A DNA stretch of 64,000 nucleotides from Heliocidaris tuberculata (Eukaryota; Echinodermata; Echinoidea; Camarodonta; Echinometridae): NCBI GenBank assembly GCA_025618425.1, contig CM046837.1, forward strand, positions 22,129,980 through 22,193,979, written 5' to 3'. Made by a program: the position numbers and the translations under genes. The notes under the pieces were generated by a model. It was not told where the DNA came from. It made no database searches and worked only from the letters and a program-made list of their open reading frames with translations. Of this stretch, positions 26,915 through 39,414 are shown piece by piece; within the stretch, counting starts at the first letter, position 1; every line of letters starts with the position of its first letter.

Positions 26915-28860
26915 CCTTTTTTTTTGCCATTGATTACCTTTCACAACAAATTATGATTCCCCTGATTATTCCAAACCATGAAATTCTTAAAAGCTTAATC
27001 AAAATCACTGAAATTATTTCATGATTGGGCACCTTCTATATTTCCATGCATGTCTGAATAATAATTTGTTTGACAACTTATTTTACAAAACAGTCTAATA
27101 AAAACGATCTCAAACAAACACTGAAATGAGGTGTGGAGAAAAGAGACCTTCATTGTTCCTTTCTGTTTGTATTCCCTCTTCTGTCTGTCATGACCATCCC
27201 TCGCCCATCCCCTCCCCCTCGAGATCTCCCTCTCTCGTAAATAGTTTCCTACACCACTTTCGATTCACCAGTCTCTGTGAGAACGTATTATCATTTCTGG
27301 TATGAATAGCTTATTCTTCTTATGCAGTTACAAAAGAACAGCACTGGCGCATTTGCAGCAATCGTTATTCACAAAAAGTGAACTCAACCGTAGATCCCCT
27401 TCTTGGAGACGCTACCAGGTAGTTGTTCCCCTTAGACGACCTATTGTCATATTTTAAAAAGAACACTTGTAAGCGTTGCCACCAGGTTTTAGCACCCCTC
27501 TTCAATAGGCCTCAGCTGTACAAGTTTGAACGTTACTGTACATTAGTAAATTTCGAAACAAATGACCCATTTGTGATGGAAAACTTTTTTGTGCGTGCGT
27601 TTTTATACTTATAGTATCCAACCAACTAAATTCAGAGGGTAAACAATTAAAATGAAAATTTTCGCAAGAAGAAAAAGAAAGTCTAATAATTCTATACTAA
27701 CCACGAATTTCACTATATACATAATTTATTTATAGAAAAGGTGTCGGTGTTACACTGTTCAGAAGCAATAAAAATACAAGCAATGTAACACTATTTTCAT
27801 ATTCATTATGAAATAGACATTTTTAAAAACCTACATGATAATGGGACCTATAACGGTGTATGCCAAAACGAAAAGTAACACATTCGTCAATGTAATATGC
27901 GTGGAATTTACGGTATGATCATTAATCATGCAAGATGCCAAGTAGATGTTTTACTTAACCCCCCCCCCCCCGCCTAATAAATTAATAATAATGGTCATGA
28001 TAATCATAATAATAATAACAATAATAATGATAATAATGATGATGATAATAAGAGCCTTTATTGGGTTTTTACGGGGCTGACAATGACGAATCTTGTTCAT
28101 TGGGGTTGTGGCGCAATGATAAAATGATTTATGATAAAATGATAAAAATATTGTCACATCATCCAATAAGATAAGGGCATTTTTTAAACTAATAAAGGCC
28201 TAAACTACCAACACATTTATAACAATTTGATAGGGAAGGGGGTGTCTCGGAAAGAATTTTATTCACCGGAATGTGACATTTATTTTTTTTATATCTAGAT
28301 CTACACCATTGCTTTATTTTTCTTTGAAGTTCATGCAGGCCTACATCTTACGAGAATTACGGAAACCAATAAACAAAATTCGTCATCGGCACATCCAGTG
28401 GTAGTGTGCCAAAGACCCATTCTGCTCATATTAGTATTCGTAATTTTGTAATTTGTAATAACTGAAAAGAGAAAATAGCGCATTATTTTCTTGTCATTCG
28501 TTATCTGCGTGTTCGCTGGTTGAAAGTGTCAGACAGCCTGCTGTATTCCTCTTTCATCTTTCTCGAGTCCATGGTATCGTCCAGTTCCCCACTTCCTTCC
28601 CCAAAATGCAGTAAATCAAATACTGTAGAACCACAAGGAGAGGGGGTGTCTTATTTTCCTTTCTTTTCTTACTCACTTCGCTCGTTCGCCAAATTTAGAA
28701 ACTAGAAAGTTGATATAAATTATGTGGGCAAGAAACTCTTTAAAGATGTACATAGGTATGTAAGGTATAAAATTCAACATCAAAACACATTTAGAGAGAG
28801 TGATAGGGGGGAAAATAGCGAGAGAAACATGAAGAAAGGAACATCAAGCTATTCATTTTC
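26869..28860. other. Noncoding, no gene seen
   Basis: (AT)n at 26877-26911, poly(C) at 27959-27971 and (TAA/TGA)n at 27983-28048. A 63-codon frame at 27423 lacks domain support. No exon recognised. Confidence 0.5.
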
Positions 28861-28869
28861 CCTTTACGG

Positions 28870-29400
28870 AGTTACATTTTTCATCGATGCAAGCATGGGC
28901 TTCTGCTTCACAGAGACTAATCTCAAATAGTAAGAAAGGGGAGGTGGTGACAATTTTCCCGACATGTTTGTGCAAAGAACATGACATTTATCCCACTGAT
29001 TTTCCAGGCACTATCGGGGATTGGGGGGGGGGGGGCATTTTTCATCGATGCTTGCATGGACTTCATATTTAAAGGGACGAATCTACAATCGTAAGAAGTG
29101 GTGTGGGGGGGGGGGGGTGGGAGCAAAAATTTTCCTGACATTTTGTGCAAAGAATATCATAATTTCATTTATCCCACCGATTCTCCAGGCGCCATCCTGG
29201 GATGGGGGTTCCATTGTTCATCGATGCATGGGCTTCTGCTTCACAGGGACAAATCTCGAATCTCAAGAAGGGGTGGGGCTGAAAATTTCCCCGACATTTT
29301 GTGCAGAGAACATGATTTCATTTACCCCACCGAATCACCAGGCGCTCTTGCGCTGGGAGAGGGAGGGGGGGGGGGAGGTATCCCATCGGCCTTACCAAGG
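28870..29400 (+). repeat. Minisatellite, ~170 bp units, three copies
   Basis: Three successive units each contain TTCATCGATGC.GCATGG, CTTCTGCTTCACAG or its variant, AAATTTTCC.GACATTTTGTGCA and CACCGATTCTCCAGGCGC or close variants, starting near 28875, 29038 and 29213. Two junctions carry poly(G) runs (29023-29034, 29105-29117) and another G-run ends the array near 29366. Confidence 0.75.
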
Positions 29401-30550
29401 CTCAAGGGGCCATGAAATCTTTTTACCCAGAATTTATGAGAATTGCTTTCCAATTATATCAATTTTGATCCCCCGCCGCCATTCCTCTTCATAATTTTCA
29501 ATAAACGCAAATAGCCTTACTAAATTCAGAAACTATCTGTTATGGTGATATAGTTTTAAAATGATTCTGATGAAGCCGTGTCGGTCTTGAATATTTTTCA
29601 CATTTCACACTTCGCATCTTTAGCATGTGAAGTGTTCCTCCACTTATGGGTTCATATATGATACACCTTGTCCGATTCATTCTGTTCGTATTTAAACTAG
29701 GCATTTCATTTCCCGCGATAGAAAAAAAAAATCACAAGTCTAAACGTAAAATGAAACTATTCGTCGGCAATCCAACACTCTTCCCTGATTATATGCAATT
29801 ACAAATAATATTTTTGACATAAAGACAGTACATTTAATTTCAATTATTTCCATGTTCATTTCTATAAAGGTAAAAAGGTGCATTCTTCTCGAGCATGAAA
29901 TTTAGATTTACAGAATTAGCAATATGAAAGGAAGTAAAAGAATGACAGTTAGCATAGCAACATGACTCGGAAAGAGAGTTGCAATAAAAAGAAATACATA
30001 TAGATGACAATTCAAGGATAAAAAAAAGAAGAAAAAAATGATCAAACTTTGTTCCACCATTTTGCTTTCTATATGAACTATACTGCGACCTTTCCTGATC
30101 AGTAGGTCTACTCCTACCATATCTCTCGCTCATTTACTTCCCAGTAACTAATATTCTGCTGAATTATTTTTCTTCTTAGAAATTCATGGACTTTTTTCCG
30201 TTAGACAGCGCTGGGAGGGGGGGGGGGTTAACACATTTTGTGTTAAAGCTAAGAACATGTGGGTCTCAACTCTCATTATACAATTTAGTTATTTTACAAA
30301 GACGGCACTTTCTTGTACATTTGCAGTCATCACTACCTTACAAAGGTGAATTAGTCATCCTATTATCCTCTTCTTTTGAGACTCGACGAGGTGGTTACAG
30401 TTACCATTTTATTCCTGAGCTAAGCGAACCTATTGTTCAGTTTGAAAAGAACAGTGTCCATAATCGTCAAACATTGCTTATTGTTAACTATAACTATAGG
30501 ACTAATGCCAACAGACTAAATCTTAGTTGGAAACTGGCGTAGTATAAGTT
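29401..30550. other. Noncoding, no gene seen
   Basis: AT-rich sequence with a G9-10 run near 30219. The 118-codon frame at 30186-30542 has no recognisable domain. Confidence 0.45.
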
Positions 30551-30555
30551 CATAG

Positions 30556-31263
30556 GAATACAAGTGGAAATATGTAGATGATTTAACACTTGGAGAGGTG
30601 GTTAAGCGAAACCAACCCCCAACTCTCCAAAACTCCCTTGACAATGTTTCACAATGGTGCCTACAAAATGATGTACTTCCGAAACCTGCCCAATGTAATT
30701 TTACATTAAATGATGTACACCTGAACACAGTTTCGCACTTGAAATTGTTAGGAATTACCATCCAAGATGATCTGAAGTGGAATCTGCACGTGGAAGACAT
30801 AGTGTCAAAAGCCTCTCGAAAATTATACACCCTATGTATTCTCAGAAAGTGTAAAACCCCCATTGAAGACATGGTAACTGTGTACTCTTGTTATATCAGA
30901 CCGAAACTTGAGTATGCATGCCCAGTTTGGCATACTTCGCCAACACAGGCTCAAGCCGACAAAATTGAATTTGTGCAAAAGAGAGCACTTCGGATCATCT
31001 TGGGCAAAAATTACGCAGGTTATGATGAGGCTCTTGATGTGTGTAAGTTAGCCTCACTTCACTGTCGCCGAGATACCCTCCTTCAAAGTTTTGGCCAGAA
31101 GATGCTATATTCTGTCAAACATAGACATTTACTCCCACCAACAAGGGCTAGCACCTGTAGTAGACAGTTAAGGGATATGTCTGGCCTTTGTACCATTAAA
31201 TGCAACACGGAAAGATACAGCAAATCAACCATTTCCTTTTTGGCTAGAATTTTCAAGGTGTAA
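30556..31263 (+). pseudogene. CR1/L2-like LINE reverse transcriptase, 3' fragment
   Basis: Open from just after an in-frame TAG to TAA at 31261. It starts inside the reverse transcriptase at catalytic K-Y-V-D-D-L-T, continues with Q-W-C-x-x-N-D (about 30650), L-L-G-I-T-I-Q-D-D-L-K-W (about 30750), S-Y/C-Y-I-R-P-K-L-E-Y-A-C-P-V-W-H (about 30890-30935) and Q-K-R-A-L-R-I-I-L-G (about 30975): the typical C-terminal half of a non-LTR reverse transcriptase. The N-terminal fingers and the endonuclease are absent, as expected for 5' truncation. The surviving part is uninterrupted, so insertion may be fairly recent. The clade call is from motif resemblance only. Confidence 0.85.
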
Positions 31264-31748
31264 TGTTTTTAAATTCAAACATATAATAAAAATGTCTCTA
31301 ATAATAATAGATTGAAATACTAACCCATTAATGATATAGTTACTATAGCCATAATCCATTCAAACAAATAATACAACCAATACATTTGACAGATTAAAAA
31401 AAATCAATATTTTACATTTGATCAGTCGATCACATTCCCTTGTCTGTTATATGTATATCTTTGTATTTTTTCTTGTATGTGTGTCTATGTTTGAGTGTGT
31501 GTGGGTGTGATTGTGGATGTGTTTATGCTTGTGTATACTATTTAATTACCTATGATTATTTAAATGTCATATTGCCTTTATATTTGCATTCATATTTTTT
31601 TTTGTCCTTTTATTATTTGTATTGTCAATTGATTGTTATACATCTATGGTTTATGTTGCCAAATTTGTAAACTGATCCTTTCAGCTTGCTGTTGATCAGT
31701 AATTTTTTATACCAATAAACAATAAAATAATAATAATAATAATAAAAT
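31264..31748 (+). mobile_element. 3' untranslated region of the CR1/L2-like LINE
   Basis: AT/GT-rich sequence after the stop, ending in AATAAACAATAAAATAATAATAA-type short repeats, a plausible LINE tail. The exact end is not fixed by a target duplication. Confidence 0.55.
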
Positions 31749-32715
31749 ACGGGTTCAACTTCTTTACACGTATAGTAAGCACAGTCTCTATACATGTAGC
31801 AAGTAAGATAAAGCAAGCTCAAGTTTTTCACTTCCGGTGTTTATTGGCTTCCATGCGTGTGCGCCCTTCCCGGTGGCTTTCGTTCGCTATTTTGCGGTGC
31901 TCCCTGTAGTTATGAAGCACACACAATAAATGCATGTCCGAGAGGATCTGCAAAACTGAAAATCTGTAAGACCAGGGATGATCGTTCATGTGCACTGGTA
32001 TACGCAATTATTGCGAGGGAGGTCTATGATGCAGAAAGACGTCTCGCGCAATAATCAGAGGCTATATTGTAAGAGGCATCCGATCGGGGGATCGGATTAT
32101 GTGTTGACAAATTGTGTAGAGACGTTTTCATATGATATGTATAATTACATAATAAATTACAATGTGTATGAAAAGAATGTTTAATAAGTCAGATATAAAC
32201 ATAATTTTCCTTGGGAAATCTTCAGCACTCTATGTTCAACAGCATTGTTATATAAGAAGAGCATATTTGATCCCTTAAGGGGCGTTAGTGCCCCATTATT
32301 TAATCTCGTAAGAAATGGAAGGGTCAAAATTAATCTGATTACACAAATATGTTAAAATGTAGCTTGAACTGATCTCTAATAGGTGAAGTAGCTGTATTTT
32401 AAAAATAGATTTAAAACGTTTTTTTTTTTTTGTGTGTGTGTGTTGTTTTTTTTTGCGCGCGTGTGTGTGTACATTTACTAATATAAATCAAGAATGAGGC
32501 TTCAAAGTCCTACCTCCATGGGTCTGACTGGTGCTATTCTTCCATGTCGTTGGCCTGCAGTGTGCCTGAATAGGAGTATTGACTGGCCGTCCTCGCTGCC
32601 ACCATTAAGCATGTCAAGGCGCTGGCCTTACTAAGGCCTGCAGCTAAAAAGAAAGTTTGAAGTAGGCCAGTTTAGATTGAGTTTGAGGACCTACTTCATC
32701 AAGGTACATTGTTTA
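31749..32715. other. Noncoding, no gene seen
   Basis: Contains a GC-richer patch at 31835-32055 with a 65-codon frame of no known similarity and T/GT-rich sequence at 32420-32470. Confidence 0.45.
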
Positions 32716-32945
32716 CAGGATACAGGATGATTTGCGGAACCTTCGTGTCACCTACGAAAATTGCAAAATGGTAGTTTCAGTTTTGCTCTAATGGCATTTA
32801 AATAATATGCTTATTAAATCAACAAAGTCAATGAGTAAAATTATGTCAGTCAACGTAATTTGACTAGCCCTCGTAAGAGGTGTAAAGTAGGAAACAATTG
32901 AGCGTGATATCAAGTTACTAAAATTTAAGGCTTCGTAGAGCCTTA
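32716..32945 (+). repeat. Duplicon upstream of SRCR-like relic, copy B
   Basis: Same-orientation match of 13190-13390. The relic that should follow is cut short: only CTTCGTAGAG and a few bases of its 5' flank remain near 32930-32945. Confidence 0.6.
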
Positions 32946-34330
32946 ACATATACAATGATAATTAGATCACCTCTTAACTTCGTCAGATTTTTTCTTTCTT
33001 TATTGTATTATCCCCTACACCCACATACACACACATACTTATTTGTGTCAACGACAAGTCAAATTAGGCAAAGTCATCAAGCATCAGTTGAAGGTGTTTA
33101 GTATAACATTTTCAGGGTAATCAGGGGTGGTATTCTGAAGACGATGTTATCTCTATTTTTGTTTTTGTTTTGGGGGGGTTTTGGGGGGGGGTTTTGGGGG
33201 GTTATCTCTTTAAAAAAAAAAAAAAACTATTCTGAGACCGCTTTTTATCTCGGATTTTAATTCATATATTATCTCAGTCTCATACTACTCGCGTGCCTAT
33301 ACAGTACTGTTGTACGCATGATACGCACAGACTTAAACGCCTGCACGGATCGTATTTTGTGGAAAGGATAAAATAAAACTAAAACAGGGTAGGGCCTATT
33401 GTATCTGTAGGACGCATGGTGGGTGCGATGTTTTTTGGACAAGTATGGTGAGAGTCATGGACCCGAAGCAATATAGCTTCTGGAATCCGCCTGATGGGTA
33501 CCTATTGATCTTATTTCAAGTTAAAGGGTCTCTGAGGCCAAAAAAATAATTTGTATACAGTTAGAATGTATAAAATTAACCCCAAATAACTTTACCCGGC
33601 ATTCTACAGGTTAGCGGTTAAAGGTATTAGATAGTTTTGGGAAGCCCTCAAAAACTTTTCGTGAGATTTCTTTGATTTTACTTAATGAATAGCAGGGTAC
33701 TAACATAACTAAGATGCTGTGAAGTTTTTTCCTCCTCAAGTGAAATATTTATAGAATTAGAGGTGAAAAGAATAAAAATCCCTGGCCCAAAAAAGAGGGG
33801 ATGTAAATTCGAACAACGGCCACACACATTACTCACATGAGGATTGCTGTGTGTTATGGAATACGCTACACATAGTGCGAAGCGCTGGGTTTATTGTGTG
33901 GGGAACCTTCGGGTGGATATGGTCTCGGCGTGAGGCAGTGAAAAGCCGTTACCAAGCGTTTCTTACAGATATTTACACTAAAATTTGTTCGAAATCGTGA
34001 ATGGAATGTCAAATAATCTCGTACATGTGTCTTATGATAAAAGGAGAATAGTATGTGACTATGTTAGATAAGTTTCTTGCCAGTATGATTTTTGCTACCG
34101 AGACTGTCTATGAGCTTTGAGGAGTTTGAAGAGAATAAAGGACAGCGTGAACGAACGACGCGCGGAACTCAACTGGAGTTGAGTTCCGCGCGAGCAGTTT
34201 TCTATGCGTGTGCGTTCTGTTATGCGTGCACGTTCGGCGAACGCCAAGACGCGATAGTGGAATTATCGCGGTCGCATTATCGCGTTGTCGTCTGCTATGT
34301 ACAGCGCCAGGGCTGACAAACACTCGAAAA
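32946..34330. other. Noncoding, includes a MITE end and a CpG-rich patch
   Basis: Around 33124 the phrase CAGGGGTGGTATTCTGA repeats the terminus of the hairpin MITE at 13980. G-runs follow at 33173-33200. A CpG-rich patch at 34150-34310 holds a perfect palindrome (listed separately). Confidence 0.5.
34159..34192. repeat. Perfect 16-bp inverted repeat with 2-nt loop
   Basis: CGCGCGGAACTCAACT is followed by GG and its exact complement. It sits in a CpG-rich patch just left of the satellite array. Could be the core of a small foldback element or an extruding cruciform. Confidence 0.9.
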
Positions 34331-36819
34331 TGGATTTGGGGCGGAACTTACGGATAATATTCCACCCTAATGAAACAACAAATGAATAAAGGATACAATG
34401 CAAAATGTTTTTATCCAGTAAGAAATTGATTTGGGGCGTAACTTACGGGGATTCTGTACCCCAAATTAAACAACAAATGAATGAAGTATACAACGCAAAA
34501 TGTTAATATCGAATAGAAAATTAGTTCGGCGCATAAATTACAAAGAATCTACAGACCAAATGAAACAACAAATAAATTAGAACTAAGACGCAAAATACAT
34601 TTTTCGAATCGAAAATTGATTTGGCGCTTAACTTAGGGATAATATACAACCCAAAATAAAATATGAAATGAATGAAGTATACAACGCAAAATGTTTATAT
34701 CGAATAGAAAATTGGTTCGGCGCATAAATTACAAAGAATCTACAGACCAAGTGAAATAACAAATAAATTAGAACTAAGACGCGAAATATATTTATCGAAT
34801 CGAAAATTGATTTGGCGCTTAACTCAGGGATACAACTCAAATAAAACAAAATGAATGAAGTATACGACGCAAAATGATTTTAATAGAAATGAAAATTGGT
34901 GCGGTGCATAAATTACAAAGAACCTACAGACCAAATCAAACAACAAATAAATTAGAACTAAGACGCAAAATACATTTATCGAATAGAAAATTGATTTAGC
35001 GCTTAACTTAGGAATAATATACAACCCAAATAAAATATGAAATGAATGAAGTATACAACGTAATTATTTTTTTTTTAATCGATTGGAAATTGATTTGGCG
35101 CGTAACTAATGGAAAATATACAACCCAAATAAAATATGAAATGGATGAAGTATACAACGCAAAATGTTTATATCGAATAGAAAATTGGTTCGGCGCATAA
35201 ATTACAAAGAATCTACAGACCAAGTGAAATAACAAATAAATTAGAATTAAGACGCGAAATATATTTATCGAATCGAAAATTGATTTGGCGCTTAACTCAG
35301 GGATACAACTCAAATAAAACAAAATGAATGAAGTATACGACGCAAAATGATTTTAATAGAAATGAAAATTGGTGCGGTGCATAAATTACAAAGAACCTAC
35401 AGACCAAATCAAACAACAAATAAATTAGAACTAAGACGCAAAATACATTTATCGAATAGAAAATTGATTTAGCGCTTAACTTAGGAATAATATACAACCC
35501 AAATAAAATATGAAATGAATGAAGTATACAACGTAATTATTTTTTTTTTAATCGATTGGAAATTGATTTGGCGCGTAACTAATGGAAAATATACAACCCA
35601 AATAAAATATGAAATGGATGAAGTATACAACGCAAAATGTTTATATCGAATAGAAAATTGGTTCGGCGCATAAATTACAAAGAATCTACAGACCAAGTGA
35701 AATAACAAATAAATTAGAACTAAGACGCGAAATATATTTATCGAATCGAAAATTGATTTGGCGCTTAACTCAGGGATACAACTCAAATAAAACAAAATGA
35801 ATGAAGTATACGACGCAAAATGATTTTAATAGAAATGAAAATTGGTGCGGTGCATAAATTACAAAGAACCTACAGACCAAATCAAACAACAAATAAATTA
35901 GAACTAAGACGCAAAATACATTTATCGAATAGAACATTGATTTAGCGCTTAACTTAGGGATAATTATACAACCCAAATAAAATATGAAATGAATGAAGTA
36001 TACAACGCAAAATGTTTTTATCGAATAGAAAATTGGTTCGGCGCATTAATTACAAAGAATCTATACAGACCAAGCGAAACAATAAATAAATTAGAAGTAA
36101 GACGCAAAATATATTTATCGAATCGAAAATTGATTTGGCGCTTAACTTAGGAATAATATACAACCCAAATAAAATATGAAATGAATGAAGTATACAACGC
36201 AAAATTATTTTTTTATCGATTGGAAATTGATTTGGCACGTAACTAATGAATAATATACAATCCTAATAAAACATCAAATGGATGAAGTATACAACGCAAA
36301 ATGTTTATATCGAATTGAAAATTGGTTCGGCGCATAATTTACAATGACTCTACAGACCAAATGAAACAACAAATAAATTAGAACTAAGAAGCAAAATACA
36401 TATACTGAATCGAAGATTGATTTGGCGCTTAACTTAGGAATAATATACAACCCAAATAAAATATGAAATGAATAAAGTATACAACGCAATTTTTTTTTTT
36501 TTTTTTTTTTTTTTTGTTATCGATTGGCAATTGATTTGGCGCGTAACTAATGGATAATATACAACCCAAATAAAACGTGAAATGGATGAAGTATGGATCG
36601 CAAAATGTTTATATCGAATATAAAATTGGTTCGGCGCATAAATTACAAAGAATCTACAGACCAAAAGAAACAACAAATAAATTAGAAATAAGACGCAAAA
36701 TACATATATCGAATCGAAAACTGATTTGGCGCTTAACTTAGGGATAATATACAACCCAAATAAAATATGAAAGAAATGAAGTATACAACGCAAAATGTTT
36801 TTATCGAATCGAAAATTGA
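34331..36819. repeat. Satellite with 95-bp monomers and 473-bp higher-order unit
   Basis: About 26 related monomers, each with a GAAAATTGRTTYGGCGC-like phrase followed by TAACT or TAAATTAC and later ATACAACGCAAAAT or AACTAAGACGCAAAAT. Distinct monomer types recur every 473 bp (for example the type at 34807 again at 35280 and 35753), i.e. five monomers per higher-order unit for about 2.3 near-identical copies over roughly 34800-35970, with more diverged monomers on both sides. A long T-run interrupts it at 36489-36515. Minus-strand open frames here recur with the repeat and are not genes. Confidence 0.92.
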
Positions 36820-37093
36820 AAGTGAAGACATTCCTGAATCGATATATCGTTAGGTGAGCTATCGTGATCGATCGACTAGTCTTTGCTCAAGTCTTATTTA
36901 TATTATTTTTGGGGGGTATTTTATTTTCAAAAATCAATATCTCCTGTATCCTGTCACCGTTGAATGTCATGTTAAGTTTTCTGGGGTTGGTTTTGTGTAA
37001 GCTAACTATACACAAATTATTTTTTCAGGCCTCAGGTACCCTTTAAATCCCCAATCGAACGAAGCTTATGTGTCAAAGAAATGATAAGAGGAT

Positions 37094-37648
37094 TCACGAT
37101 CCACTCAGATAAATCACAACTCTAAGCTGCACGCAATAAGTAAAACTTAAGTAGGTGTGCAAAATAAGTATTGCAAAATAAGGAAAGTGCAAGGTGTTTA
37201 TTGGGTACATTGCACAACTGATCATCCTTTTATCAAGATTCACAACAATAACGATTGAACTTTTTTTCGCATTTTCACCTTTAACAATTGTTACTGACTC
37301 AAAAATGAAAAAAAAAAATGTAATTGGATACCATCGCACGCCCGGTTTTATACCCGAGTATCGTCCATATGTCATTTGTCTGACTGACAACAGTTTTGAC
37401 ACTTCCTGCATCAGACCTGATACAAACTGTGGACCTAAGTCCGACATGACTTCACTAGCGATCCCTACCCTGCTGTACACAGTTAATAGTGCTTCGGCTA
37501 CATCGACTGTAATAATGGATTTCAGTGGGATAGCTTCAACGTACCTTGTAGCGTAGTCTACAATTGTCAGAATATGTGTATGACCCCTACCTGACTTAAC
37601 GAATGGACCTGATAAATTTATTGCTATAAGCTGGAATGGTACACCCAT
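37094..37648 (-). pseudogene. Gypsy integrase core, truncated
   Basis: Reads M-G-V-P-F-Q-L-I-A-I-N-L-S-G-P-F, then I-V-D-Y-A-T-R-Y-V-E-A-I-P-L, and S-D-L-G-P-Q-F-V-S-G-L-M-Q-E-V-S-K-L-L: the retroviral-type integrase core with the second acidic residue region. After R-Q-M-T-Y-G the sequence stops resembling integrase, so the third catalytic Glu region and everything after it are lost. The first catalytic Asp position is changed to Asn in N-L-S-G-P. Confidence 0.85.
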
Positions 37649-37863
37649 GAGGAGGTATCCTACCCAGGGTCATCTTAGGTACCTTACTCTTGCTAATTGT
37701 CTTCTTACATATGTCACATGACCTACAATAATTGGCTACGTCCTCTGACATGCCAGGCCAGAAAAATTCGGTTTTGATTTTTGCCATTGTGTTGTTAATC
37801 CCGAGATGCCCTCCTATTAACGACTCGTGTGCAATTCTCATGACCTTACTTCTATGTGACTTA
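37596..37863 (-). pseudogene. Gypsy integrase H2C2 zinc-binding domain
   Basis: M-R-I-A-H-E-S-L-I-G-G-H-L-G-I-N then F-F-W-P-G-M and C-R-S-C-D-I-C: the HH-CC zinc-binding head that precedes the integrase core. A frame change near 37640 separates it from the core. Its upstream end is cut by the Harbinger-like MITE. Confidence 0.88.
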
Positions 37864-38280
37864 AGGCCACCGCACACCTTACGATCGGTCTGCGATCCGA
37901 ATTCTGAAATAAATCGCTAAATATCATTAAATATTGGCATTTGAACAAATGAAATCTACCCTATTCAGCTTCTGAAAAGTAATATTAATAAACACACAGG
38001 ATTTGGGTGAGCTGTCAGCTTTCTACAGGGAATAAGGGCAAAATTAGTTTGAAATCGTAGGCAGTCGTACGATTTTTGTGACGTCACTACGACTCGGAGC
38101 CGATTTGGCCATTCCACCGATTAGAAAACTCTGCAAAGGCCGTATTATCGATTTTACTATCTGTATGACTATTCAGACCCTCAATCAAATATATTTTTCG
38201 TTTTTAAAGGATTTGTGAAATGATATTACGTTTTCATCTGAAATCGGATCGCAGACCGATCGTAAGGTGTGCGGTGGCCT
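37864..38280. mobile_element. Harbinger-like MITE inserted in the Gypsy element
   Basis: Ends are exact inverted repeats over about 36 bp beginning AGGCCACCGCACACCTTACG, with TTA on each side (37861-37863 and 38281-38283). The 417-bp element splits the Gypsy coding region between the pre-integrase spacer and the H2C2 domain. No open frame inside. Confidence 0.9.
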
Positions 38281-38283
38281 TTA

Positions 38284-39404
38284 GGTATTAAACACCACAT
38301 ACCTTTGTCCAATCCCGACTTCGGGATCATCCCGATTTCTTCTCTGTCTATACAGACGACCTTGGACATTCACATACATGAACTTAGATTTCCCATCAAA
38401 ACAAACCTTATACAATAAGTGACGCAAAGAAGGATTTTCCTTTTGTTCACGCAAGAAATCTGAGGGCTCAACACATGGAACAGACTTGCCAATCTTCAAA
38501 CCCTTGAGCGGTTTGACCTTTTGTTCCTTCTGGGATCTAGTTTCAACCGACATCACCACTGGACTATCATCACTCTCATCCACAGACGTTTCAACCACAG
38601 GTACGGGTTCCTCCTCCACGTGACCTTACTCTCCTTAGGTGTCCAATTCAAGTCAGGATCACGTGGTTCTCGAGCACTTGCTATATTTCCTATGACATCG
38701 TCACACAAACAATTGGGCATACACAAAGCCTCAATCTCACCACTAAAGAACGACGAATCAACAACCACTCTTGCCATCGGAAAATGTCGCACTGTCCCAT
38801 CAATCATCAATATTCGTTGGTAACCAATCCTCAGCTGATCATCATCAATCAGGCTTGACTTAACTATACAGGTATTACAACCAGAATCCCTCAAAACTGA
38901 CACTGGTTTGTTTCCTTTTACCAACCTCCCCGAAACTACAGGCACATGACTCTTCATCATATCCCCTACCCGATCATAAGCCATTCCAAGCTTTCCAATC
39001 TCAAATCCATCAATCAACTCAATAGACTCTAACGTCGGTAAAGATGTAGCCGACATACCTACTAACACCTCGTCCCCTTGACGCGCCTCATCCGGAGAGC
39101 TCAATGGACCCACAGACTGGTCGACATCACCACTACCTTCATTTATAACAGATGTACGCTGACCAGTTGAACCCACATTATCTGGTATAGTCAACATCCC
39201 TTGAGCAACAGTGCGTCGAACTGCACCCTTACTGTATGGCTTTTCACTTCGCACCACGTTGCGTTCTTCTGGGCCTTTACTGTTACCATGTGATGGATTT
39301 ACTGGGTTTCCTGCGTTTCTCTGATTAGAATTGATTCTACTAACATTAGGCTTGTTAATTGACCGAGGAGCAACACTGAAGTTGTGCAGTGCCGTGACAT
39401 ACAT
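38284..39404 (-). pseudogene. Gypsy retropepsin-like protease and spacer
   Basis: Minus frame 39404-38553 carries an R/K/N-rich gag tail, then V-S-G-R-L-V-K-G-N-K-P-V-S-V-L-R-D-S-G-C-N-T (about 38870) with the D-S-G active-site motif of an aspartic protease, and C-D-D-V-I-G-N-I as the distal hydrophobic segment. The following frame (38619-38281) has V-E-T-R-S-Q-K and a spacer ending R-L-Y-R-Q-R-R that normally precedes an H2C2 domain. No reverse transcriptase lies between protease and integrase. Confidence 0.8.
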
Positions 39405-39414
39405 CCCTGCCCTA

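Noticed and set aside
27423..27614. Possible exon resembling 30186-30542
   Set aside because: Short stretches look alike (TACAAA.GACGGCACT, CATTTGCAG) but the match is too weak and frames differ.
31857..32054. 65-codon frame in a GC-richer patch
   Set aside because: No recognisable domain, splice context or second copy.
34628..36793. Repeated ~104-codon minus-strand frames
   Set aside because: They recur with the 473-bp satellite period and have no domain; hydrophobic look comes from AT-rich monomers.
34331..36819. CRISPR-like spacing of repeats
   Set aside because: Monomers are contiguous and themselves related, with no unique spacers; eukaryotic satellite.
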